Shown here: piece by piece, positions 49,612-56,785 of the stretch
How positions within the stretch are numbered: the stretch's first letter is position 1
Layout of the letters: each line of letters begins with the position of its first letter
Assembly (NCBI RefSeq): GCF_022229005.1
Contig: NZ_JAKKFD010000041.1
Coordinates: forward strand, 1-64,000
Source of the DNA: Micromonospora trifolii
Lineage (GTDB): Bacteria > Actinomycetota > Actinomycetes > Mycobacteriales > Micromonosporaceae
Reading direction: 5' to 3'
DNA: 64,000 nt
The notes under the pieces: generated by a model
Seen by the model: the letters and a program-made list of their open reading frames with translations, nothing else
What the model was told of the DNA's origin: nothing
The model's database searches: none
Made by a program: the position numbers and the translations under genes

Positions 49612-50693
49612 GTCTCGGGGTCATCTCCCGCGCGTACCTGGACACACTCGCGGACCACAGTGAGGTCAGCATCGTCGCGGTGGCCGACCTCGACCCCTCC
49701 CGGTCGGCCGAGGTCGCGGCCACGATCCCCGGAGCCGAGGCGTTGAGCGTGGAGCGCCTACTCGCCCGCCCGGACGTGCAGACGGTGCTCAACCTCACCA
49801 TCCCCGCTGCGCATGCCGACATCTCGCTGGGCACGATCGACGCCGGCAAGAACGTGTACGTCGAGAAGCCGCTCGCCGTGGCGTTCCCGGACGGCCGCTC
49901 GATCATCGAGCGAGCCGCGTCGGCCGGCGTCCGCGTCGGCTGCGCGCCGGACACCGTCCTGGGCACGGGTACGCAGACGGCGCGGGCGGCGATCGACGGC
50001 GGGCTCATCGGACGGCCCATGTCAGCGTCCGCCGTCATGGTCACTGCGGGGCACGAGCGCTGGCATCCCAATCCCGACTTCTACTACGCCCCGGGCGGCG
50101 GCCCGATGCTGGACATGGGGCCGTACTACATCTCGGCGCTCATCCACCTGCTCGGGCCGGTCCGGGCGGTGACCGGAGCCGCCAGCCGCCTGCGCGCCGA
50201 GCGTGTCATCGGCTCGGGCCCCCGCGCCGGTGAGCGGATCCCGGTGGGGGTGGACACCCACCTCACCGGCGTACTCGAGCACGCCGATGGTGCGCTCTCC
50301 ACCATCACGACGAGCTTCGACGGCGTCCGGACGACGGCCGCGCCGATCGAGGTGCACGGGGAGGCCGGCACGCTCGCCGTACCGGATCCGAACTACTTCG
50401 ACGGTGAGGTCCGCCTCTTCGCGCTCGGCGGCACCGAATGGCGCGCTCTCGAACCGCTTGCCGGTTACGCCAAGGCTTCCCGGGGCATCGGTCTGATCGA
50501 CCTGGTCCGGGCCGACGATCGGCGTCCGCCGCGCGCCGACGGAAACGTCGCACTGCACGTCCTCGAAACGATGACCAGCCTGCTCCGGTCGGCGGCGGAA
50601 GGCCAGCGAATCGAGCTGACGACGACGGCGCAGCGGCCCGTGCCGGTCCCGCTCACTCCGGTCGAGGCCTGGAAGGCGTACCCGGCGTCGTGA
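49581..50693 (+). CDS. Gfo/Idh/MocA-family oxidoreductase
   Basis: A 370-residue NAD(P)-dependent dehydrogenase with an N-terminal Rossmann fold (VGVVGLGVISRAYLDTL), the conserved VEKPLA segment (EKP catalytic Lys) near residue 95 and a C-terminal alpha/beta sheet domain (GGGPMLDMGPYYISAL). The GTG start at 49581 overlaps the ThuA gene by 31 bp, with GAGAGGGG just before it. The pair matches a frequent ThuA-dehydrogenase arrangement for sugar or inositol-like substrates; the actual substrate is unknown. Confidence 0.87.
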   Translation: MGDPHRVGVVGLGVISRAYLDTLADHSEVSIVAVADLDPSRSAEVAATIPGAEALSVERLLARPDVQTVLNLTIPAAHADISLGTIDAGKNVYVEKPLAVAFPDGRSIIERAASAGVRVGCAPDTVLGTGTQTARAAIDGGLIGRPMSASAVMVTAGHERWHPNPDFYYAPGGGPMLDMGPYYISALIHLLGPVRAVTGAASRLRAERVIGSGPRAGERIPVGVDTHLTGVLEHADGALSTITTSFDGVRTTAAPIEVHGEAGTLAVPDPNYFDGEVRLFALGGTEWRALEPLAGYAKASRGIGLIDLVRADDRRPPRADGNVALHVLETMTSLLRSAAEGQRIELTTTAQRPVPVPLTPVEAWKAYPAS

Positions 50694-50743
50694 GGTGGTC
50701 GCGTTGACAGGCGGAAGGGCCGGCCGGCGCCGACAATGGGGGA

Positions 50744-51100
50744 GTGGCACCCGCCTTCGTCCTGCATCACCACCGCAAACCACGGCCGCACTTCGACCTG
50801 CGGCTCGAGGAGGACGGTGTGCTGCGTTCGTGGGCGGTGCCTCGCGGTCTGCCGGACAGCCCCAGCGACAACCGACTCGCGATCGCCGTGCCCGACCACG
50901 ACCTCGATCACCTCACCTACGAGGACGTCGACAAGTCGATAGCCGACATCGGCACCTGGGAGGAGCATGATCGCACCGACCGCCGGATGCTGTTCACGTT
51001 GCACGGCCGCGCCGGTAGCCGGCGATACGCACTCATCCGCACCGGCGAGGGGTGGCTGCTGCACCTGACGAAGGAGCAACCCCCGGACCAGCGCAGATAG
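50744..51100 (+). CDS. Stand-alone LigD-type 3'-phosphoesterase domain protein
   Basis: A 118-residue protein that is only the phosphoesterase domain of bacterial LigD: FVLHHHRKPRPHFDLRLEED (His/Asp metal-binding start), SWAVPRGLP, and the final GWLLHLTKEQ. In LigD this domain trims 3' ends before non-homologous end joining. GTG 50744 is probably leaderless (GACAAT at 50732-50737). No ku, ligase or polymerase domain gene is adjacent, so it either acts in trans or in another end-processing role. Confidence 0.85.
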   Translation: MAPAFVLHHHRKPRPHFDLRLEEDGVLRSWAVPRGLPDSPSDNRLAIAVPDHDLDHLTYEDVDKSIADIGTWEEHDRTDRRMLFTLHGRAGSRRYALIRTGEGWLLHLTKEQPPDQRR

Positions 51101-51198
51101 ATGGCCACAGGCTCTCATGGTGCTTGTACTGGGACGGCCTGGACACGGTGTGGTTGCATGCCAGACCATGGACGGCGACCGCGTCTCGGGAAGTGCGC

Positions 51199-51660
51199 AT
51201 GCCCCGTCGGCCACCTGCCGCCGTTCGAGCCACCCTCCAACGTCACCACCGGCGACAGCCGCAGGCCCCCTGGCCCGCACGCAGAGTCAAGGTTCGGCTC
51301 GATGTGCCTGGCCTGTCCGCCTCGACAATGCGACAGCTACGCGTGCTCGATCGCCTCTACAACTGGCCGGACAACTGGACCGCCTCTGCCATCGTGACCT
51401 GGTGCCGACCGCCGGGTAAGTATCGCGGCTACGGCTATGCCCGCACCCAAGTTCCCTGGCACTGTGACGACGACTGGCGAGCCAACTCAGATGATCCCCG
51501 CGCCGTCATCGACATCGCCTTCGGCCGGGTCTCTGAAAAGGCCCGCCGGGAACTGCGTCGAGTTGTCACTCCAGCCAACGAGAGTCGCCAGAGAATATGG
51601 CTTAACAACCCGTTCGCCGACCCCGACCTTCCCTGGTGGCTACGAACGTTGGACTACTGA
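51199..51660 (+). CDS. Protein of unknown function
   Basis: About 153 residues if started at ATG 51199 (GGGAAG upstream). The real start might be later (a GTG near 51304). The C-terminal ~100 residues look protein-like (LYNWPDNWTAS, RVSEKARRELRRVVTP, WLNNPFADPDLPWWL) and Trp-rich. The N-terminal ~45 are poorer. No family is recognised. It stands between the LigD-like and VOC genes on the same strand. Confidence 0.5.
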   Translation: MPRRPPAAVRATLQRHHRRQPQAPWPARRVKVRLDVPGLSASTMRQLRVLDRLYNWPDNWTASAIVTWCRPPGKYRGYGYARTQVPWHCDDDWRANSDDPRAVIDIAFGRVSEKARRELRRVVTPANESRQRIWLNNPFADPDLPWWLRTLDY

Positions 51661-51749
51661 ACCCAGACCTGCCACATGGGCTTGTGCGCCCGTCCCATCA
51701 CGCCAGGTCGGGTGCCACCGCCGACTCGACAGGCCTTAGCATCGCCGGC

Positions 51750-52484
51750 ATGGCGACACGGCTTGTTCAGATCAACATGAAGGCTCGGGACGACTCTGCG
51801 CTTGGGGGTTTCTGGGCTCAGGCGCTTGATTGGGGAGTCTCCAGCGAGGGACCCGGCGTGACCAACCTCGAACCCCAGGGCTTCGTCTACCCCGATCCCG
51901 TAGCCGTCTGCGTCGACCTGATCGTCTCTCCGGAGCCCAAGACGGTAAAGAACCGCGTGCACGTGGACCTCGCCACCACCTCGAAGGACCACCAGGCGCA
52001 GGTGGTCGCGCGCTTGAAGGATCTCGGCGCGACAGCTGCCGAGGTGGGCCAGGGCGAGGTGCCATGGACGGTTCTGGCCGACCCGGAGGGCAACGAGTTC
52101 TGCGTGTTGGACCCCCGACCGCTCTACCAGGACACCGGGCCGATCGCCGCCGTGGTGGTCGACTGCGCGGATCCGCGAGCCATGGCCCGGTTCTGGAGTG
52201 AGGCCACTGACTGGACCCTGCACGAGGTGACCGACCAGGGGGCGAGACTGCGCTCAGCCAAGGGCGTCGGCCCCTACCTGGAGTTCGTCCGTACGCCTGA
52301 CGTGAAGAGCGGGTGGAACCGCGTTCATCTCGACGTCCGCCCGTACCCCGGTGACGACCTCGAGGTCGAGGCGGCCAGGCTGCGGAGTCTCGGCGCGACC
52401 CCCATCGACCTGGGCAAGGACGTCCCGTGGAGGGTGCTCGCCGACCCGGAGGGCAACGAGTTCTGCCTCCTCACCCCGAGCTGA
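51750..52484 (+). CDS. Two-domain VOC-family (glyoxalase-like) protein
   Basis: A 244-residue protein with two tandem VOC modules (about 1-118 and 125-244). Each ends in the same LADPEGNEFC motif and carries KNRVHVDL/WNRVHLDV. It is related to the single-domain gene at 8357. A TAGCAT at 51737-51742, 7 nt before ATG 51750 and with no Shine-Dalgarno sequence, suggests a leaderless mRNA. VOC proteins bind metal and modify or sequester small molecules; the substrate is unknown. Confidence 0.85.
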   Translation: MATRLVQINMKARDDSALGGFWAQALDWGVSSEGPGVTNLEPQGFVYPDPVAVCVDLIVSPEPKTVKNRVHVDLATTSKDHQAQVVARLKDLGATAAEVGQGEVPWTVLADPEGNEFCVLDPRPLYQDTGPIAAVVVDCADPRAMARFWSEATDWTLHEVTDQGARLRSAKGVGPYLEFVRTPDVKSGWNRVHLDVRPYPGDDLEVEAARLRSLGATPIDLGKDVPWRVLADPEGNEFCLLTPS

Positions 52485-52978
52485 CCCCAACCCCCCGGCG
52501 AAAGCTCACCGTAGCCCTCGGCAGGGTCCCGCGGCTCAGGCCGAGGTCCGCGGCGGCGACCTCGCTGCGATATCGAAGGGCACCCACCGGGTTCGGGCAA
52601 CGGCCCTGTTGCGGCGAAAAGCGGCAGTTCGTGGCCGCAGTGAGGTCCCATCGGAGACGTTGGCTTCAGGGCAAACACCCCTCTATGGTGGGGGCATGCC
52701 GCCGGTGACCTACCACTCGCCCGCCGCCACCGAGGTGGCGGGGGGCGGTGCTGTGCGCGTGCCGACGGCGACCCGCCCCAAGGCCGACATGCGGGTGCCG
52801 GTTGTCCGCGCGCCACACACAGTGCCCACGCACACGCACACAATGTCGAGCCCGATGCGAACCGGCCGAGGCCCACCTGCGGAATCGTTGCATACCCAGA
52901 ACGACCGCCAGGGCGAAGCTATCCAAGCTTCGGCCCTTTTTGTTTTTCCCACACATTCCCACCCCGGAAAGGCGAACA
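52485..52978 (+). other. Long gene-free leader region of the DksA-like gene
   Basis: No convincing protein gene lies in these 494 bp. A short frame from ATG 52696 (GGTGGGGG before it) codes for a His/Thr/Pro-rich peptide of uncertain reality. The region carries a canonical intrinsic terminator at 52911-52947 just before the dksA-like gene. This points to a terminated small RNA, an attenuator leader or a read-through control element. It contains no recognisable known riboswitch. Confidence 0.5.
52911..52947 (+). terminator. Intrinsic terminator with U-tract before the DksA-like gene
   Basis: A 10-bp stem GGGCGAAGCT / AGCTTCGGCCC (one bulged G) with a short loop is followed by TTTTTGTTTTT. Such a U-rich tract is rare in this G+C-rich window. 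It ends 31 bp before the start of the DksA-like gene. Confidence 0.8.
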
Positions 52979-53311
52979 ATGAGCGTCGATAATCGTCGTA
53001 CTCTCGACCAGAGCTGGCTGGCTGACCTGCGCGCGTCCCTGGCGGACGACTTCGCCACCCAGACGGCTCGGCTGCGGGAACTGACCGAGCTCAACGCGGA
53101 CACCGGCGACCCCGGCGAGGCCCACAACCAGGCGGCGCTGCTGCTGGCCACCCGCCAGAACATCGAGCAGATCACCGGTGCGCTGAACCGGATCAGCGAG
53201 GGCACCTACGGCGCCTGCCAGAGGTGCGGCCAGAGCATCCCGGCCGAGCGGCTCGAAATCCTCCCGCACGCCCGCTTCTGCGTGCCGTGCCAGGAGAAGC
53301 AGAGCAGGTGA
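52979..53311 (+). CDS. DksA/TraR-family zinc-finger protein
   Basis: A 110-residue protein with a helical coiled-coil part (about 1-75; SWLADLRASLADDF onward) and a C4 zinc finger, C-x2-C-x17-C-x2-C (from CQRCG to CVPC; about 80-105), as in DksA/TraR proteins that bind the RNA polymerase secondary channel. The short form is typical of actinobacterial members. ATG 52979 follows GAAAGGCG. It is preceded by a terminator-containing leader and followed by another terminator at 53317, so it is a single-gene transcript under possible attenuation. Confidence 0.85.
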   Translation: MSVDNRRTLDQSWLADLRASLADDFATQTARLRELTELNADTGDPGEAHNQAALLLATRQNIEQITGALNRISEGTYGACQRCGQSIPAERLEILPHARFCVPCQEKQSR

Positions 53312-53316
53312 CGCCG

Positions 53317-53351
53317 GTGTGGCTGCCGTGCCGCCGCCGCGGCAGCCACAC
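53317..53351. terminator. Hairpin terminator after the DksA-like gene
   Basis: A perfect 12-bp stem (GTGTGGCTGCCG and its complement) with an 11-nt loop starts 6 bp past the stop codon. Confidence 0.75.
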
Positions 53352-53434
53352 CCTCACGTGTGAGAGCGGTGGTAGCGTGCGACGGGTCTTTGCGATCTTG
53401 GTTATGTCCTTCAGCGGCCCGTGAGGAGATCACG

Positions 53435-54082
53435 ATGGCAGGTGTTCCGGCCGATCCGGGCGTGCTGCATCCGATGCCCGAACAGTCGCGCGTGGTGCTA
53501 CTGAAGCCGCTGGTCACCTCGCCGCTGATCGACGTTGGGGAGTTCACCTACTACGACGACCCGGATGATCCAACCGCCTTCGAGACCCGCAACGTGCTGT
53601 ATCACTACGGGCCCGAGAAGCTGATCATCGGGAAGTTCTGCGCGCTGGGCGAGGGCGTGCGGTTCATCATGAACGGCGCCAACCACCGCATGGACGGCCC
53701 GTCGACCTTTCCGTTCCCGATCATGGGCGGTTCCTGGGTCGAACACTTCGATCTCATCACCAACCTGCCCGGCCGGGGTGACACCGTGGTTGGCAACGAC
53801 GTGTGGTTCGGATACCGAGCCATGGTGATGCCCGGCGTCCAGATCGGCAGCGGAGCGGTCATCGCTTCCGGGTCCGTCGTCGTCGATGACGTCCCCGATT
53901 ACGGCATCGTCGGCGGCAACCCAGCCAGGCTCATCCGTCGCCGCTTCAGCGAGGAAGACGTCGCCCGCCTTCTGGCACTTGCCTGGTGGGACTGGCCAAC
54001 TCAGGACATCACCGAGCACCTTCGCACGATCATGTCCGGCAGCATCGACGACCTCGAGGCCGTGGCGCCCAAGCATCGGTAG
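53435..54082 (+). CDS. CatB/Vat-like O-acetyltransferase
   Basis: A 215-residue left-handed beta-helix acetyltransferase of the xenobiotic (CatB/Vat) type. It has an N-terminal DVGEFTYYDDPDD, IGKFCALGEGVRFIMNGANHRMDG with the catalytic His, hexapeptide repeats (VVGNDVWFGYRAMVMPGVQIG and onwards), and YGIVGGNPARLI. Members acetylate streptogramin A or chloramphenicol, but many environmental homologues have other substrates. ATG 53435 follows GAGGAG. It is not accompanied by other resistance genes, so resistance is only a possibility. Confidence 0.87.
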   Translation: MAGVPADPGVLHPMPEQSRVVLLKPLVTSPLIDVGEFTYYDDPDDPTAFETRNVLYHYGPEKLIIGKFCALGEGVRFIMNGANHRMDGPSTFPFPIMGGSWVEHFDLITNLPGRGDTVVGNDVWFGYRAMVMPGVQIGSGAVIASGSVVVDDVPDYGIVGGNPARLIRRRFSEEDVARLLALAWWDWPTQDITEHLRTIMSGSIDDLEAVAPKHR

Positions 54083-54166
54083 TGCCAGGCCGGACCTGCG
54101 CGCGCTGACCGATGCCACCGACTCCTGAACGCCGTCCCCTCAGCCTTTCTGCCGCTCGGGCTCAGC

Positions 54167-54805
54167 TCAGCGCACTGCCGCCGCGGTGACGACCGGAGCC
54201 GGACGCCGCAAATACCACTCGGCGACCGCAAGATTGATCAACCAGCCGGCGACCACCAGGCCGGCCCGGACGTTCCCGGCGGGCTGTTCCCCGGTCGCGA
54301 TGAGGTACGGCGCGTGGGTGAACGCCTGGGTGCCGGCGCCGAGCCCGATCGCGTAGCCGCGCGTCATCCACCTACGGTGCCGGGCGATGTCCCGGCGTAG
54401 CACGGCGGCGAGGCCGAGCAGAATCGAGCCGGCCATGGCCGAGCCGAAGACGAGTCGCATGCCGGCGAGCACGTCGTTGTCATGGGCCGGCAGGTCGTAC
54501 GCGACGGCCATCCACAGGCCGGTGAACGCGACCGTCAGTCCGCAGGCGACGAGCACCCGGCCGGCGCGGCGGTGCCAAGAGTGGCGGCGCAGACGGGGTA
54601 CGAACTGGAATGCGCCGAGGATCGTGTAGACCACCGCGCCGACGATGTGCAGCACCACCGGCAGCGGATCGGCGACGAACCGCGCGTTCGCAGGGGTGAC
54701 CTCCGGTCCGCTGCCCAACTCGGTGAGGCGTCCCGCGCCGGCGAGCATCGGTATCAGGCCCAGCAGGATCAACGCGGCCGGTAGCCGCCACTCGCGCATC
54801 GTCAT
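54167..54805 (-). CDS. DUF2306-like integral membrane protein
   Basis: A 212-residue protein with about six hydrophobic helices. The pattern of a His-rich loop (RRHSWHRRAGRVLVACGL) and a later RRDIARHRRWMTRGYAIGL is typical of DUF2306-type membrane proteins of unknown function. ATG 54805 starts the frame. It lies downstream of the NarL-type two-component operon on the same strand (98 bp gap), so it may be its target (inference). Confidence 0.78.
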   Translation of the reverse strand: MTMREWRLPAALILLGLIPMLAGAGRLTELGSGPEVTPANARFVADPLPVVLHIVGAVVYTILGAFQFVPRLRRHSWHRRAGRVLVACGLTVAFTGLWMAVAYDLPAHDNDVLAGMRLVFGSAMAGSILLGLAAVLRRDIARHRRWMTRGYAIGLGAGTQAFTHAPYLIATGEQPAGNVRAGLVVAGWLINLAVAEWYLRRPAPVVTAAAVR

Positions 54806-54903
54806 GCCACCGATGGTGGACGCCGGACCCGTCCCCGCTCATCGGCACATGGGCCGCGATTGGGTCGGCCCATGGTCGGACGCCGTCGTCGTACTTCCGC
54901 CGC

Positions 54904-55566
54904 TCACCAGTGCCGTCGGCGGCGGTTGGTCTCGTACGCCCACATCGCCACCTCGACCCGGTTACGCACCCCCAGCTTCGTCATCAGGCTGGTGACGTGC
55001 GACTTGACAGTGCTCAACGTGATGTAGAGCTCGTCGGCGATCTCCTGGTTGGTGCGTCCCCGTGCGACGGCGACCAGGACCTGCTCCTCCCGGTCGGTGA
55101 GCGCCTCGATGGGCTGCGTGCGCGGCGCGGCCGGATCCGCGTCGGCGAACGCCTTCAGCAGCCGCGTGGTGACGCTCGGCGCAATCAGCGCGTCCCCGTT
55201 GGCGGCCGCGTGCACGGCCTGGCTGAGCAGGTCAGGGCCGGCCTCCTTGAGCAGGAAGCCGCGGGCGCCGGCCCGCAGCGCCGCGTACACGTACTCGTCG
55301 AGGTCGAAGGTCGTGATGACGACGACCGCGAGCGGCTCCGGGACCGTGGGCCCGGCGAGCGCCCGGGTGGCCTCGATGCCGTCCATGCCCGGCATCCGGA
55401 TGTCGAACAGACACACGTCGGGGCGGAGCCGCCGGGCGAGCTCGACCGCCTGCCGGCCGTCGCCCGCCCCACCGACGACCTCGATGCCGGGCTGTGTGTT
55501 CAGGATGATGGTGAGGCCGGTACGGACGATCTCCTGGTCGTCCGCCACGAGCACGCGAACCGTCAC
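54904..55566 (-). CDS. NarL/LuxR-family response regulator
   Basis: A 220-residue regulator with a receiver domain (1-120; VLVADDQ, phosphoacceptor Asp55 in VCLFDIRMPG, Lys in GFLLKEA) and a LuxR-type HTH (about 150-212; ALTDREEQVLVAVARGRTNQEIA). GTG 55566 overlaps the kinase stop codon (GTGA), so it is co-translated with the kinase. The target genes are not shown; the adjacent DUF2306-like gene is the nearest candidate. Confidence 0.9.
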   Translation of the reverse strand: MTVRVLVADDQEIVRTGLTIILNTQPGIEVVGGAGDGRQAVELARRLRPDVCLFDIRMPGMDGIEATRALAGPTVPEPLAVVVITTFDLDEYVYAALRAGARGFLLKEAGPDLLSQAVHAAANGDALIAPSVTTRLLKAFADADPAAPRTQPIEALTDREEQVLVAVARGRTNQEIADELYITLSTVKSHVTSLMTKLGVRNRVEVAMWAYETNRRRRHW

Positions 55567-56711
55567 GCGTCGACTCCCTCGCGCGGAAGCACTGCCGTGA
55601 CGGTCCACCCACGGTCGGGATCGGGGCCGGCCTCGCAGGTGCCGCCGAGCAGGTCGGCGCGCTCCATCATGCCCACCAGGCCGAACCCGGGCGAGCCGGT
55701 CGGACGGGCGGCGCCGGTCTCGCCGTCGTCGCTGACCCGCAGGCGCACTGACGTGTCGTCGGCCGCGACGCTGACCTCGATGCGGGTGGCGTGGCGGGCG
55801 TGGCGGCGGGCGTTGGTGACCGACTCCTGAGCCAGGCGGTAGAGCGCGGAGCCGACAGTGGGCGGAAGGTCGCCGAGGTCGCCGCGCAGCTTTACGTCGA
55901 CGGTCGGCCCGGTGCGGAACTGGCCGGCGAGCCGCCCGATGTCGGCGACCTGCGGGTTGGGCAGCAGGTCGGCGGGCTCGTTGCGGCGCAGGACGCGAAC
56001 CATCGCGCGCATCTCGGCAAGCGCACGGGACGCCTCGGCCTCGATGGTGTGCAGCGCCTCGACGGCGGCACCCGGCTGGCTCGCCGACGCGGCGATGCCG
56101 GCCTGGGCGCGGATCGCCATCGCCGACACGTGGTGGGCCACAGTGTCGTGCAGGTCGCGGGCGAGGCGTTCACGCTCCAACAGCTTCACCTGGTCGAGCT
56201 GGCGCAGCCGGGCGGCGGCGCGGAAGCGGATGGCGACACCCAGCGTGGCGGCGGCGAACATCACCGCGAAACCGGCGACCAGTTCACCGCCGTCGACCGG
56301 ATCGACCAGACCGGCGGCGGTCACCTTGGCCACCACGAAGAACGAACCGAGCACGGCATCCCGTCCGGAACCCCAGCGGAACAGCGCGTAGACCAGGACG
56401 ACCAGGAAGCTCGCCGTGAACAGCTGGCAGGGATCGCCGGGCAGCACGAACGGGGCGACCGTCGTGCAGCCGAACGCGATCACCACCATCGCGAGCGGCG
56501 CGGTACGCCTCCACAGGAGCGTGGGCAGCAGCGCGAGCGCGACGACGACGCAGCCCACCCGCCACGGCAGATCGGGTCGGAGGATTCCTTCCACAGCGAT
56601 CGCCGGCGCGAGGACGGCGATCATCGCCCAGTCGCGCCACACCCGCGACGGGGCGGGGGAGACCCGCGGCTCGGTCAACACCGCGTGCAGGCGAGGATGC
56701 ATGGGACTCAT
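55563..56711 (-). CDS. NarX-type sensor histidine kinase
   Basis: A 382-residue kinase with four to five membrane helices in the first ~165 residues, a HisKA_3 domain with His188 in ERERLARDLHDTVAHH, and a HATPase domain (NARRHARHATRIEV, GFGLVGMMER). There is no clear extracytoplasmic sensor domain. ATG 56711 (or 56702) starts the frame. Its stop overlaps the regulator start. It resembles the many actinobacterial NarL-type pairs of unknown signal. Confidence 0.9.
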   Translation of the reverse strand: MSPMHPRLHAVLTEPRVSPAPSRVWRDWAMIAVLAPAIAVEGILRPDLPWRVGCVVVALALLPTLLWRRTAPLAMVVIAFGCTTVAPFVLPGDPCQLFTASFLVVLVYALFRWGSGRDAVLGSFFVVAKVTAAGLVDPVDGGELVAGFAVMFAAATLGVAIRFRAAARLRQLDQVKLLERERLARDLHDTVAHHVSAMAIRAQAGIAASASQPGAAVEALHTIEAEASRALAEMRAMVRVLRRNEPADLLPNPQVADIGRLAGQFRTGPTVDVKLRGDLGDLPPTVGSALYRLAQESVTNARRHARHATRIEVSVAADDTSVRLRVSDDGETGAARPTGSPGFGLVGMMERADLLGGTCEAGPDPDRGWTVTAVLPREGVDA

Positions 56712-56785
56712 CGTACGAACGGTGGTGCGACTCCAGATCGTCCCAAAGTACGACCCGGGTGGCCGGTGCCGGGCAATGGTCTCGG

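Noticed and set aside
50704..50737. TTGACA (50704) with GACAAT (50732) as a sigma-70-like promoter
   Set aside because: The 22-bp spacer is too long for a normal promoter. The GACAAT element alone supports a leaderless start.
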